NCBI GenBank assembly: GCA_044238735.1
Contig: JBIICS010000001.1
Location: forward strand, 1 to 64,000
From: JBIICS01 sp044238735
GTDB taxonomy: Bacteria > Bacteroidota > Bacteroidia > UBA4408
Direction of reading: 5' to 3'
Length of the DNA: 64,000 bases
The notes under the pieces: model-generated
What the model saw: the letters and a program-made list of their open reading frames with translations, nothing else
What the model was told of the DNA's origin: nothing
Databases searched by the model: none
Program-made: the position numbers and the translations under genes
Shown: positions 1 to 8,511 of the stretch, in pieces
Layout: each line of letters begins with the position of its first letter
How positions within the stretch are numbered: the stretch's first letter is position 1

Positions 1-785
1 GCATTAATGCAATTACAGAGAAGATAATTACTTACACGCCCGATTATAACTTTACTACTACAGACAAAGTACAACATAAGCTTTGGTTGGTTGATAATCC
101 CGTTCTTACCGAACTTATTCAAAAGCATTTCGAAAGTATACCGGCCATTTATATTGCTGATGGCCATCACCGTTCTGCATCCTCTGCATTGCTGGGCAAA
201 ACCAAAAGAAATCAAAATCCAAATTATAAAGGAGACGAAGCGTTTAATTATTATCTCGGCGTATTCTTCCCTGAAAGTCAATTAAAGATCTACGACTTTA
301 ATCGTTTGGTGAAAGATTTAAACGGATTAAGCAGCATTGAGTTTATAGACAAATTAAAATACCATTTTGATGTAAAGGAATCGGTTGAACATCTGCCTAA
401 ACCTAAACAAAAACACGAGTTTGTAATGTATCTGAATGGCAAGTGGTACGACTTGGTTTTAAAGAGAGAATACATCAATGATGCCAATCCTGTGGATAGT
501 TTGGACCCGGCTCTTCTTACCAAATATATTCTGAGCCCTATTTTAGATATTCATGATCTAAAAACAGACAAGAGAATCTCTTTTATAAACGGCACCCGCG
601 GAATGCAGGAACTAAAAAAACAGGTAGATAACGGAAAGAATGCCGTGGCTTTTGGTTTATATCCAGTTAGCATGGATCAACTTAAACAAATCGCCGATAC
701 CAATAACATTATGCCTCCTAAATCAACCTGGGTAGAACCCAAAATGAGAAGTGGTTTAGTAATTTACAGTCTGAGCAACTTATGA
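1..785 (+). CDS. DUF1015 family protein, 3' part (5' end outside window)
   Basis: The reading frame is open from base 3 of the window without a stop, so the 5' end lies outside; the TTG at 87 is only an internal codon. About 261 residues are visible. The sequence resembles DUF1015 (COG4198) proteins of about 400 residues, with the conserved AIYIADGHHR segment, a stretch near FGLYPVSMDQL, and the C-terminal MPPKSTWVEPKMRSGLVIY block. The biochemical function is unknown; in Bacteroidota such genes often sit beside serine-biosynthesis genes, but that neighbour is not visible here. Its stop overlaps the next start by 4 bases (ATGA), so the two genes are probably co-translated. Confidence 0.85.
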   Translation, partial: INAITEKIITYTPDYNFTTTDKVQHKLWLVDNPVLTELIQKHFESIPAIYIADGHHRSASSALLGKTKRNQNPNYKGDEAFNYYLGVFFPESQLKIYDFNRLVKDLNGLSSIEFIDKLKYHFDVKESVEHLPKPKQKHEFVMYLNGKWYDLVLKREYINDANPVDSLDPALLTKYILSPILDIHDLKTDKRISFINGTRGMQELKKQVDNGKNAVAFGLYPVSMDQLKQIADTNNIMPPKSTWVEPKMRSGLVIYSLSNL

Positions 786-1447
786 GCGTTAAAGAAAATC
801 TGATTGCTTTAAAAAATAAGTTACCCCTCAGTTGCACACTTGTTGCAGTTAGCAAAACCAAGCCTAATGATCTTTTAATGGAAGCTTACTCGTGTGGTCA
901 GCGAGATTTTGGTGAAAACTATGTTCAAGAGCTTTGTGCCAAATACGAAGCTCTTCCTAAGGATATACGCTGGCATTTTATTGGTCATTTGCAAAGCAAC
1001 AAGGTAAAATACATCGTTCCTTTTGTGCATCTAATTCATGGGGTTGATAGTAAAAAACTTTTACTGGAAATTAATAAGCAATCTATTAAACAAAAAATAA
1101 ATACACGGGTATTACTTCAATATTATATTGCTAAAGAGGAAAGTAAGTTCGGTCTTGATGATTCTGAACTTAATGAGATCATTACTATATACGCCAACGC
1201 AGAACTTACAGGCATCACTATCTTGGGACTGATGGGGATGGCGTCTAATACTAATGACCAAAACGTTATTATTTCCGAGTTTAATTCAATTCAGGATAAA
1301 TTTAATGAGATAAAAAAAATATTGGGCGCTAATTTTAATACGCTATCCATTGGTATGAGTGGCGACTATGAATTAGCGCTTAAAAGCGGTAGCAACATGG
1401 TAAGAATAGGAAGTTCTATTTTTGGCGCTCGAAGCTATAAACCATAA
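782..1447 (+). CDS. YggS/PLPBP-type pyridoxal phosphate homeostasis protein
   Basis: A 221-residue protein of the YggS/PROSC family, single-domain TIM barrels related to the alanine racemase N-terminal fold that bind pyridoxal 5'-phosphate and buffer its free level without a known catalytic reaction. Visible motifs are VAVSKTKP with the PLP lysine at K25, DFGENYVQE, HFIGHLQSNK, GLMGMAS and the C-terminal SIGMSGDYELALKSGSNMVR phosphate-binding region. Length is normal for the family. The start overlaps the upstream DUF1015 stop by 4 bases and the gene ends 3 bases before the EamA transporter start, so all three probably form one operon. Confidence 0.93.
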   Translation: MSVKENLIALKNKLPLSCTLVAVSKTKPNDLLMEAYSCGQRDFGENYVQELCAKYEALPKDIRWHFIGHLQSNKVKYIVPFVHLIHGVDSKKLLLEINKQSIKQKINTRVLLQYYIAKEESKFGLDDSELNEIITIYANAELTGITILGLMGMASNTNDQNVIISEFNSIQDKFNEIKKILGANFNTLSIGMSGDYELALKSGSNMVRIGSSIFGARSYKP

Positions 1448-1450
1448 TCA

Positions 1451-2371
1451 ATGGAGGGTATTTTACTGGCGTTGGTTACAACGCTTTCGTGGACTATTGG
1501 AATATTTCCCTTTACTAAGGCTTCGCAGCTTATTGGTGCTAATGAAGTAAATCACTTCCGGCTTTTCCTCTCGGTAATCATATTAAGTACTTTACTTATT
1601 CTGTGCTTCAATTTAAGTTTCACCCAACTTTTCACTCAACTTAATTATCATCATTGGTTATGGCTTGGCCTTTCGGGCGTTATTGGTCTTTCTATTGGCG
1701 ATTACCTTAGCTTTAGTGCCTTTGTATACCTTGGTCCGGGTTTGGGCAGTATATTTGCCACACTTGCTCCTGGTGCAGCTCTAATTTCCGGAATAATTAT
1801 TTTGGATGAACACCTCAACTTAGCGGGCACTATAGGAATGTTAATCACCTTAATAGGGGTTTACATAATACTTCTGGCAAATAAAAAAGAAGAAACCAAC
1901 ACCCAAAATCCTAATCTTAAAAAGGGTTTATTATTTGGCTTTTTATCTGCTCTTTGTCAGGGTGTAGGCATTGTATTTGCCAAAAAAGGGTTGAGTGGAA
2001 ACCATGCCCTCACGCCTATGCACGCAACTTGGATTAGAATGCTGGGCGCTACATTAACAATGTATGCATTTACAATTTTAAGCGGTAGATTTCTGATGGT
2101 TACAAAGCCCATCATGGAAAATAAAGGCAAAGGATTAAAATACCTTTTTATGGGGACTCTGTTTGGACCTGTAATTGGAGTAACGCTCTCCTTATATACG
2201 GTTCAGTTGCTGGAAGCTTCAATTGCTCAAACTATTTTTAGTTTAGTGCCGGTATTTGTTATTGTAATTTCGGCCGTTTATTTCAGAAAGAAGATTAATC
2301 TTAAAACCTACCTAGGATTAGCAACTGCTCTACTTGGTGTTTTTGTTTTGGTTTGGAGAAACCACTTTTAG
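1451..2371 (+). CDS. EamA/DMT-family inner-membrane transporter
   Basis: A 306-residue hydrophobic protein with about ten predicted membrane helices arranged as two EamA repeats (about 1-140 and 160-305) separated by a charged loop around residues 145-158 (KKEETNTQNPNLKK). The signature LGPGLGSIFATLAPGAALI and the second-repeat LEASIAQTIFSLVPVFVIV are typical of drug/metabolite transporters. The substrate cannot be read from sequence; amino-acid or metabolite efflux is common in the family. It follows the YggS gene after 3 bases. Confidence 0.85.
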   Translation: MEGILLALVTTLSWTIGIFPFTKASQLIGANEVNHFRLFLSVIILSTLLILCFNLSFTQLFTQLNYHHWLWLGLSGVIGLSIGDYLSFSAFVYLGPGLGSIFATLAPGAALISGIIILDEHLNLAGTIGMLITLIGVYIILLANKKEETNTQNPNLKKGLLFGFLSALCQGVGIVFAKKGLSGNHALTPMHATWIRMLGATLTMYAFTILSGRFLMVTKPIMENKGKGLKYLFMGTLFGPVIGVTLSLYTVQLLEASIAQTIFSLVPVFVIVISAVYFRKKINLKTYLGLATALLGVFVLVWRNHF

Positions 2372-2391
2372 ATTTTAGAGTTTTAAAATCT
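2370..2391. terminator. Weak AT-rich hairpin between convergent genes
   Basis: AGATTTTA (2370-2377) and TAAAATCT (2384-2391) form an 8-bp stem with a 6-base loop in the 27-base gap between two convergent stop codons; the left arm overlaps the EamA stop. There is no GC core, so this is only a weak candidate for a bidirectional terminator. Confidence 0.3.
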
Positions 2392-2398
2392 CCTATGC

Positions 2399-4288
2399 TT
2401 AAGGGGTCTTTAAATGAACATTATTGTACCACATTTGGAAAACTAATATCTGCCATAGTCTGTTGTAAAGGTAATATTCGCCTTCTACTAATCGTTTTTG
2501 TATATTAATTATGTATGCATAATTAAAAATTGCCTGATCTTTAATAAGCGATTCGTTCATATATTCATCAATTAATGGCCTTAAATCCTTATTAATCCAT
2601 TTAGATAAAGGAATTGCGAAACCTTGCTTCGGTCGGTCAAAATAGGTTGATGGTATATATTGATATAAAATCTCTTTTAATAAATATTTCTGAACGCTAT
2701 TTTTTATCTTAAAATTCTTATTGAGATTTAACGCAAATTCTACCACTCTGTGATCAAGGAATGGAACCCGCGTTTCCAAACCATAACGCATACTGGCACG
2801 ATCAACTTTAGTAAGTAAATCATCCGGTAAATAGGTCTTAATATCAAAAATAGCTTGTAGCTCTGACATGCTTAAATCTCGTTTACCAATCTTTTTTAAA
2901 TCAAATATATTAGAGTTTTTTCTTTTTAATAATCCCTCCCAATCTCCTTCTTTATATGTTTGCTCGTTAATAAGATTTCTTAATTCCGGTTTTGAGAATA
3001 AGTATTGTTCCTGTGAAAAAATATGAGAGAAACTATACTCATCATAATCCAAAAGTTGAGCAATTCGTTTAAAACGGGTTGACATTTTTGCAAAAGCACC
3101 TCCTATAAATGGCCTAAAGGTATTAAACGGGAACGAATCTAAGCGTGATGCCCACTTGTAGGCTCCATAACCCATAAAAAGTTCATCGCCACCCTCTCCC
3201 GATAAAGTAACCGTAACATGTTGCTTGGCTAACTTAGAAACCAACATAGTTGGTATGGCACTGCTATCCGCAAAGGGCTCATCGTAAACGTTAACAATAT
3301 CTTCTATTAGATTAAATGCATCTTTAAACTTAACTATAAACTGATGATGATTGGTGCCCAGATGCTTTGCAACAGCAGCGGCATAGCGCGATTCGTCAAA
3401 TTTATTTTCTTCGAATCCTATAGAGAAAGTATTTATCTTTGTTCCAGAGAACTTTACAGCCAGGGAAGTAATTAAACTCGAATCTATTCCTCCGCTTAAA
3501 AAAACACCAAAAGGCACATCGCTTCTTAATTGAAACTGAACAGAGCTTGATAACAAATCACTGAGCAAAACCAAAGCCTGTTTCTCGTTAGAAAACACAT
3601 CCTCACTTAAAGCAGAATCTACCGACCAGTACTTAAAAAATTCTAAAGATTGATTCTTTAATCTTAAACAAGCACCGGGTTCAAGTTTATAAACATTCTT
3701 ATAAATACTATCGGGCGCAGGAACGAAGCCGAGATTGAAATATTTTAATATCGCATTCGGATTTATTTCCTTTTTAATAGCCGGTGACTCCATAAGGCTT
3801 TTCAGCTCCGAAGCAAAGGCCAGATTAAAGCCATCCCAATAATAATACAAGGGCTTTATCCCAATCCTGTCGCGAACCAGCGTTAATTCCTCTTGCTGTC
3901 TGTCGTAAATCGCCATTGCAAACATGCCGTTAAACGACTGTATAGACTGCATGCCTTGCAGTGCAAAAAGCTCCAGTATAGTCTCGGTATCGGATGATGT
4001 ATTAAAATTAATACCGGGATTTGTAAACTTTAATTGAGCCGCAATTTCGCGGTAATTGTAAATCTCCCCGTTATATACCATTACAAAGCGCCCATTGTGA
4101 GACATCATAGGTTGATTGGCCCTGTCGCTTAGATCAAGGATAGATAAGCGTCTATGGCCCAATGCAACACTCTTTTCCTTAAATACGCCCTGGGAATTGG
4201 GTCCCCGATGGTTAATCCGCTGAGTCATTATCTCAATCGAATCTCCAAAAAAACCAGTGTTAGAGAAGTATCCTGCTATACCGCACAT
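2399..4288 (-). CDS. asnB: Asparagine synthetase-like glutamine amidotransferase of the glycan cluster
   Basis: A 629-residue class-II glutamine amidotransferase fused to an asparagine synthetase domain. The N-terminal nucleophile is Cys2 (MCGIAGY), RLSILDLS and YNGEIYN line the glutaminase site, and the ATP-pyrophosphatase loop LSGGIDSS is at 264-271. AsnB converts aspartate, ATP and glutamine to asparagine. Homologues embedded in O-antigen, capsule or exopolysaccharide loci often amidate sugar acids instead. Divergence from two glycosyltransferases and a methyltransferase suggests the latter role, but that is inference. A second, shorter asnB with an AsnC-type regulator lies at 39797, which is the better candidate for asparagine supply. 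Confidence 0.88.
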   Translation of the reverse strand: MCGIAGYFSNTGFFGDSIEIMTQRINHRGPNSQGVFKEKSVALGHRRLSILDLSDRANQPMMSHNGRFVMVYNGEIYNYREIAAQLKFTNPGINFNTSSDTETILELFALQGMQSIQSFNGMFAMAIYDRQQEELTLVRDRIGIKPLYYYWDGFNLAFASELKSLMESPAIKKEINPNAILKYFNLGFVPAPDSIYKNVYKLEPGACLRLKNQSLEFFKYWSVDSALSEDVFSNEKQALVLLSDLLSSSVQFQLRSDVPFGVFLSGGIDSSLITSLAVKFSGTKINTFSIGFEENKFDESRYAAAVAKHLGTNHHQFIVKFKDAFNLIEDIVNVYDEPFADSSAIPTMLVSKLAKQHVTVTLSGEGGDELFMGYGAYKWASRLDSFPFNTFRPFIGGAFAKMSTRFKRIAQLLDYDEYSFSHIFSQEQYLFSKPELRNLINEQTYKEGDWEGLLKRKNSNIFDLKKIGKRDLSMSELQAIFDIKTYLPDDLLTKVDRASMRYGLETRVPFLDHRVVEFALNLNKNFKIKNSVQKYLLKEILYQYIPSTYFDRPKQGFAIPLSKWINKDLRPLIDEYMNESLIKDQAIFNYAYIINIQKRLVEGEYYLYNRLWQILVFQMWYNNVHLKTP

Positions 4289-4381
4289 TTTATAAAAGTA
4301 ATTAAATTGCCTGAAATCGAATTGTTTTAGGCAAATTCTTTTTTCAATTAATCGTTATAAACTATTATTTTTAGAAGCACA

Positions 4382-5605
4382 ATGGGTACTTGCATTTTTA
4401 TTTCGTTAGATGGTATGACAGACCCCTTGGGTCAATCGCAAGTCCTTCCTTATCTTCAAGGCTTATCTGCCGAAAACCATTTAATTTTGGTAAGCGCAGA
4501 GAAACCCCTCAGATACCGAGATCAAAAAAAAATAATTGAAGAAATTTGTACACATGCAAAAATCGAATGGCATCCCGTTGTATATTCTTCGCGAATTCCC
4601 TTTGTAAGTCAGATTTTTAATTTTTTGAAATTATTCTTAAAGGTATTCTTTTTAAGTATTCAAAATAAAGCACAATTGTTGCACTGCCGCAGTTATGTTC
4701 CGGCCTATGTTGGCCTTTTGGTCTCAACCTTTTTAAAAGTTAAAATTGTATTTGACATGAGAGGCTTCTGGGCAGACGAAAGATTAGATGGAAATATCTG
4801 GAATAAGTCTAGCTTAAAAGGAAGAATGCTTTATAAATTTTTTAAACGAATAGAGCGAAAACTAATTGCTCGCTCAAATGCTATTATTACATTAACCGAA
4901 GCTGCTAAAAAAGAAATTGAAAATTGGAGCTTTTATGATAAAAAAACATCAATTACTGTTATTCCCTGCTGTGTAGATGTGGCTCATTTCAATTTTAAAA
5001 CTATAAGCCCGTCTGCCAAGGAAAATTGGTTAAAGGTATTAGGTATTCCACCAAATACCAGAATTATTAGCTATTTAGGCTCACTCGGAACCTGGTATAT
5101 GCTGCCCGAAATGATGAGTTTCTTTAAAGAATATTTAAATAAATATCCATCTGCCATTTTTCTGTTTATTACAGCCGATTCGCCTGAACTTATTTTAAGC
5201 GAAGCCCAAAGACTGAATATTTCAACAGAAAACATCAGAGTAATCTATGGTAAACGATCAGATGTTCCGGTTTTACTGGCACTCAGTACCTTCTCGTTGT
5301 TCTTCATTAAACCCTTGTATTCAAAAAAAGCTTCATCACCCACTAAATTAGCCGAATTGCTGGCCATGGGCGTACCGGTTATAGCCAATAGTAATGTGGG
5401 AGATATGGATACAATATTTCGGGAAAATACCTGCGGCCTTTTAATTGATGAGTTTAATACAAACGCTTATATGAAGGCTGTTAAACAATTGGATGCGATA
5501 GAAACATTATCTCATGACTCTTTAAGAACAATCTGCTTAAAAGAGTTTTCCCTATCTTTAGGCTTGGAGAGATATAAAAGTGTTTACCGCAGCTTATCGA
5601 TATGA
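4382..5605 (+). CDS. GT4-like glycosyltransferase
   Basis: A 407-residue cytosolic or peripheral glycosyltransferase with GT-B architecture. The N-terminal half includes a hydrophobic stretch near residues 80-115 and the segment IVFDMRGFWADERLDG. The C-terminal donor-binding half carries SYLGSLGTWY and the nucleotide-sugar binding region SPTKLAELLAMGVPVIANSN, both typical of GT4/GT1 retaining enzymes. Donor and acceptor sugars cannot be assigned. The stop overlaps the next start by 4 bases (ATGA), so this begins a three-gene operon with the methyltransferase and a second glycosyltransferase. Confidence 0.85.
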   Translation: MGTCIFISLDGMTDPLGQSQVLPYLQGLSAENHLILVSAEKPLRYRDQKKIIEEICTHAKIEWHPVVYSSRIPFVSQIFNFLKLFLKVFFLSIQNKAQLLHCRSYVPAYVGLLVSTFLKVKIVFDMRGFWADERLDGNIWNKSSLKGRMLYKFFKRIERKLIARSNAIITLTEAAKKEIENWSFYDKKTSITVIPCCVDVAHFNFKTISPSAKENWLKVLGIPPNTRIISYLGSLGTWYMLPEMMSFFKEYLNKYPSAIFLFITADSPELILSEAQRLNISTENIRVIYGKRSDVPVLLALSTFSLFFIKPLYSKKASSPTKLAELLAMGVPVIANSNVGDMDTIFRENTCGLLIDEFNTNAYMKAVKQLDAIETLSHDSLRTICLKEFSLSLGLERYKSVYRSLSI

Positions 5606-6504
5606 ATCGCTTTAAATACAATCAGGAACCTCTAACAACAATTGATACGCCTCATGGTGAAATCTTTTCGTTTAATCCGGGTGAAAACATAGATATTGTA
5701 ACGGTTGAATCATTTGGTGAAGAATGGTTAAAGTTTAATGAATTCTCAAGGGAAGAGATTAAGAAAGTAGGCGATGAATATTTTGACATCTGCTACGATA
5801 TCCTTCCAAACAAAACCTGGAATGTACTGGATGTAGGCTGCGGAAGCGGTCGTTGGACCAAATACGTTGCACCTTTGGTTGGAAATGTTGAAGCCATTGA
5901 TCCCAGCAATGCTGTTCAGGCAGCATCGGTATTACTAAAAGATGAAAAGAATGTGCGCATAACACAAGCCGGTGTTTCAAATATTCCCTTTGAAAAAGAA
6001 AGTTTTGACCTTGTTTTTAGTTTAGGCGTATTGCACCATATACCGGATACTGCTCAGGCTATTAAGGATTGTGTAAAGATGGTAAAGCCGGGAGGTTACT
6101 TCTTGGTTTATTTATATTATAGTTTAGATAATAAAGGACTATTGTATAAATTATTGTTTTATCTCTCTAGCATTTTCAGGATAATTATCTGTCGATTGCC
6201 TTCTATCATCAAGAAACCGGTTTGCGATTTGATAGCAGTTCTTATTTATATGCCTTTTGTTTTACTTTCCAAGTCTCTGTTTGCAATAGGATTAAAAAAA
6301 ATAGCTGACACATTACCGTTAAGTTATTACGCAAATAAAAGCTTCTTCGTTATTAGAAACGACGCCTTAGACCGCTTTGGAACACCCCTAGAACAACGAT
6401 TCTCAAAAGCAGAAATTACAGCCATGATGAAAGATGCCGGGCTTACCCAAATCGTATTCTCTGATAAAACCCCATACTGGCATGCCCTTGGAAAAAAAGC
6501 CTAA
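5602..6504 (+). CDS. Class I SAM-dependent methyltransferase
   Basis: A 300-residue protein with a Methyltransf_11-like domain. Motif I is VLDVGCGSGRWTKYV, followed by an acidic residue at the end of beta-2 (EAIDPSN) and motif IV FSLGVLHHIPD. After about residue 170 there is a long hydrophobic stretch (LLYKLLFYLSSIFRIIIC and FVLLSKSLFAIGL), so it may be membrane-associated. It lies between two glycosyltransferase genes with short overlaps on both sides, which suggests methylation of a glycan or glycolipid intermediate; the actual substrate is unknown. Confidence 0.85.
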   Translation: MNRFKYNQEPLTTIDTPHGEIFSFNPGENIDIVTVESFGEEWLKFNEFSREEIKKVGDEYFDICYDILPNKTWNVLDVGCGSGRWTKYVAPLVGNVEAIDPSNAVQAASVLLKDEKNVRITQAGVSNIPFEKESFDLVFSLGVLHHIPDTAQAIKDCVKMVKPGGYFLVYLYYSLDNKGLLYKLLFYLSSIFRIIICRLPSIIKKPVCDLIAVLIYMPFVLLSKSLFAIGLKKIADTLPLSYYANKSFFVIRNDALDRFGTPLEQRFSKAEITAMMKDAGLTQIVFSDKTPYWHALGKKA

Positions 6505-7579
6505 AATAGCATTTGTTGTTCCTTATCCGCATGGAGTAGCTCCGGGTCAGCGTTTCAGATACGAGCAATATTTAAATTATCTTTCTCAATTCTTCGAGAT
6601 AAATGAGTTTCATTTTTTAGATGAAAAAACAAATAAGGTATTATACTTAAAAGGAAACTTCTTTAACAAAGCATTAGGAATGGTATCCTCATTCCTAACA
6701 CGCTTCTCACAGTTAACTGAAATAAAAAAGCATGATGCAGTGTTTATTTTCAGAGAGGCTTCCCTTATTGGTCCACCGATATTTGAATGGATAATTGCAA
6801 AACGTTATAAGAAACCTGTTATTTTTGATTTTGATGATGCGATTTGGTTGCCAAATGTTTCGGAAGCGAATCGTTTCTGGAGCTGGCTGAAGAATCATAA
6901 CAAAACCGGAAAGATTATCTCCTGGTCTAAAACAGTTATTGCTGGAAATTCATACTTGGCCGAATATGCAAAGGTCTTTAATGCAAATACGTATATTATC
7001 CCCACCACAATAGATACCGAGTATCATCAAGTTTTACGAATTAAGAACACTAATCCGGAAAAAGTTATTATTGGCTGGACCGGCTCAGATACTACTATAC
7101 GTCATTTTAAAATGGCTTATCCTCTTTTTAAAGAGTTAGATAAAAAATACCCTGGCAAACTTGAATTTAGATTAATCTCAAACAAATCGGTTAACGATGC
7201 TCCTGTAAAAATAAGCTTTGTAGCCTGGAATAAAGAAAGCGAAATAAAGGATTTGCAGCAATTAGATATTGGCATTATGCCATTACCTGACGATGAATGG
7301 TCGAGAGGAAAATGCGGCTTTAAAGGCTTACAATATATGTCGCTTGGTATACCCAGTGTTATGAGTGCCGTGGGAGCTAATAAAGATATTATCCAAGATA
7401 AAGAAAATGGTTTTTTACCCACCAACCAGGAAGAATGGATTGCGGTCTTAAGCTTACTAATAGAAAGTGTGGAACTACGAAACTACATTGGAGAAAGCGG
7501 TAGAAAAACAATACTCGAGAAATATTCGGTTGCAGCTCAAAAAGAAAATTATTTACAGGTAATAAAATCTGTATTATAA
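6482..7579 (+). CDS. Glycosyltransferase, GT-B fold
   Basis: The start is placed at 6482 (MPLEKKPKIAFVVPYPHG) because the glycosyltransferase homology begins there; the open frame extends to 6434, but that would deepen the overlap with the methyltransferase from 23 to 71 bases. The protein is 365 residues. It shows VVPYPHGVAPGQRFRYEQYL at the N-terminus, the segment VIFDFDDAIWL, IGWTGSDTT at the inter-domain turn, and a C-terminal GLQYMSLGIPSVMSAVGAN donor-binding region. Family assignment as GT4-like is by motif only. It closes the glycan operon and is followed by 440 bases without a recognised gene. Confidence 0.82.
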   Translation: MPLEKKPKIAFVVPYPHGVAPGQRFRYEQYLNYLSQFFEINEFHFLDEKTNKVLYLKGNFFNKALGMVSSFLTRFSQLTEIKKHDAVFIFREASLIGPPIFEWIIAKRYKKPVIFDFDDAIWLPNVSEANRFWSWLKNHNKTGKIISWSKTVIAGNSYLAEYAKVFNANTYIIPTTIDTEYHQVLRIKNTNPEKVIIGWTGSDTTIRHFKMAYPLFKELDKKYPGKLEFRLISNKSVNDAPVKISFVAWNKESEIKDLQQLDIGIMPLPDDEWSRGKCGFKGLQYMSLGIPSVMSAVGANKDIIQDKENGFLPTNQEEWIAVLSLLIESVELRNYIGESGRKTILEKYSVAAQKENYLQVIKSVL

Positions 7580-8019
7580 CCCTACCTCCTCTATCCATAT
7601 ATTTCTTTATCTCCCCAAAATATGAATTAAGCCTTTGGTGGATAAACCTTATATAACCTCATTAACAGCGCCTATTTAAACTAAAAAATAAGTCACGCAT
7701 AAAAACCAATAACATTAAGCCAATTAAAATAATTATAGTGCCCTTCATGCATTTCTTCTTTTCTTAATGTTTTATAAAAAGGAAAAATACACGCCTATAT
7801 TCGATAAGGAGAGAGCCTTTGCGATAAATTTTTTTCTTAAGCTCTAGTCGGTTAGATGATTTTCGTATCCATATATAAGCAGATTTGTATAATCTGCATT
7901 AAAATTGAACAAATCTATTTATTGATGAATACTTTATTTAAATTTAAAAATGGGGTGAAAAATAAAAGATCTAATGATTATTTTTAAAATCTAAATTAGA
8001 TGAATTAAAGTCAGCTATA
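7580..8019. other. Intergenic region, 440 bases, no established gene
   Basis: AT-rich spacer between the glycan operon and the GreA-like gene. It holds a candidate 28-codon membrane peptide on the minus strand (7662-7748) and a short inverted repeat, GCAGATT (7879-7885) with AATCTGC (7891-7897), 5 bases apart. No strong terminator follows the glycosyltransferase stop. Confidence 0.5.
7662..7748 (-). CDS. Candidate small membrane peptide, 28 residues
   Basis: An ATG at 7748 opens a frame ending with TAA at 7662-7664. The product begins MKGTIIILIGLMLLVF and ends in a charged tail (MRD, then NRRC), the profile of a single membrane helix. A purine-rich stretch (AAGAAAAGAAGAA) lies just upstream. 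No homology can be judged by eye, and a 28-codon frame can arise by chance in AT-rich DNA, so this is a candidate only. Confidence 0.25.
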   Translation of the reverse strand: MKGTIIILIGLMLLVFMRDLFFSLNRRC

Positions 8020-8481
8020 ATGAAGCTTCAGAATTTAAAGGAGGAGTTAATTAAGAAAATAGAGATGCTGTTGGATGAAAAGATTCTGACCCTTGAATCT
8101 GCCTTAAAACAAACGCAGGAAGCTTCCAATAATAACACTAAAAGTACTGCCGGAGATAAACACGATACGGAAAGAGCAATGGCTCAACTGGAAATTGAAA
8201 AGCTGCAAAAACAATTGCATAACACATTATTGGAAAAGGAAAACTTTAATAAAAGCATTTTGCACGAAAACAAGAGCGGAAATATAGCTCCAGGTTCCTT
8301 AATAAAACTAAACGACACTTTTATTTTTATTGCCTGTGCTCTTGGAAAAATTTCAGTAAACGGAACGGATGTTTTTGTTATATCGAAAGAAGCACCTGTC
8401 GCAAAAGTATTAATGGGAAAAGAGTTAAATAGCTCGGTAATTCTGAACAATAAGAAAAGTTTGATCCTCGATATTAAATAA
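8020..8481 (+). CDS. GreA/GreB-like protein (Bacteroidota-type)
   Basis: A 153-residue protein. Its N-terminal 85 residues are helical and charged, containing KSTAGDKHDTERAMAQLE, which resembles the coiled-coil tip of Gre transcript-cleavage factors. The C-terminal part begins GNIAPGSLIKLNDTFIFIACALG, the beta-rich GreA/B C-terminal FKBP-like pattern. Bacteroidota proteins of this type are frequently mislabelled 3-oxoacyl-ACP synthase; nothing here supports that reaction. A role at RNA polymerase is inferred from family resemblance. It is flanked by a long spacer upstream and converges with the thioredoxin gene, the two sharing a terminator. Confidence 0.65.
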   Translation: MKLQNLKEELIKKIEMLLDEKILTLESALKQTQEASNNNTKSTAGDKHDTERAMAQLEIEKLQKQLHNTLLEKENFNKSILHENKSGNIAPGSLIKLNDTFIFIACALGKISVNGTDVFVISKEAPVAKVLMGKELNSSVILNNKKSLILDIK

Positions 8482-8483
8482 AA

Positions 8484-8505
8484 AACCCCGAATCTCTTCG
8501 GGGTT
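8484..8505 (-). terminator. Rho-independent terminator for the thioredoxin-like gene
   Basis: AACCCCGAA (8484-8492) and TTCGGGGTT (8497-8505) make a 9-bp stem with a TCTC loop. The A-run at 8479-8485 is a U-run when read on the minus strand, immediately after the thioredoxin gene stop at 8512. It may also slow transcription leaving the GreA-like gene, but no T-run follows on the plus strand. Confidence 0.85.
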
Positions 8506-8511
8506 CAAGGC

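Noticed and set aside
87..785. TTG start at 87 as the true start of the first gene
   Set aside because: The frame is open to the window edge, and the residues just upstream (HKLWL) continue the conserved DUF1015 sequence, so the gene is cut by the window.
6434..6481. Longer N-terminus for the second glycosyltransferase
   Set aside because: The extra 16 residues precede the family homology and would overlap the methyltransferase by 71 bases; ATG 6482 is a better start.
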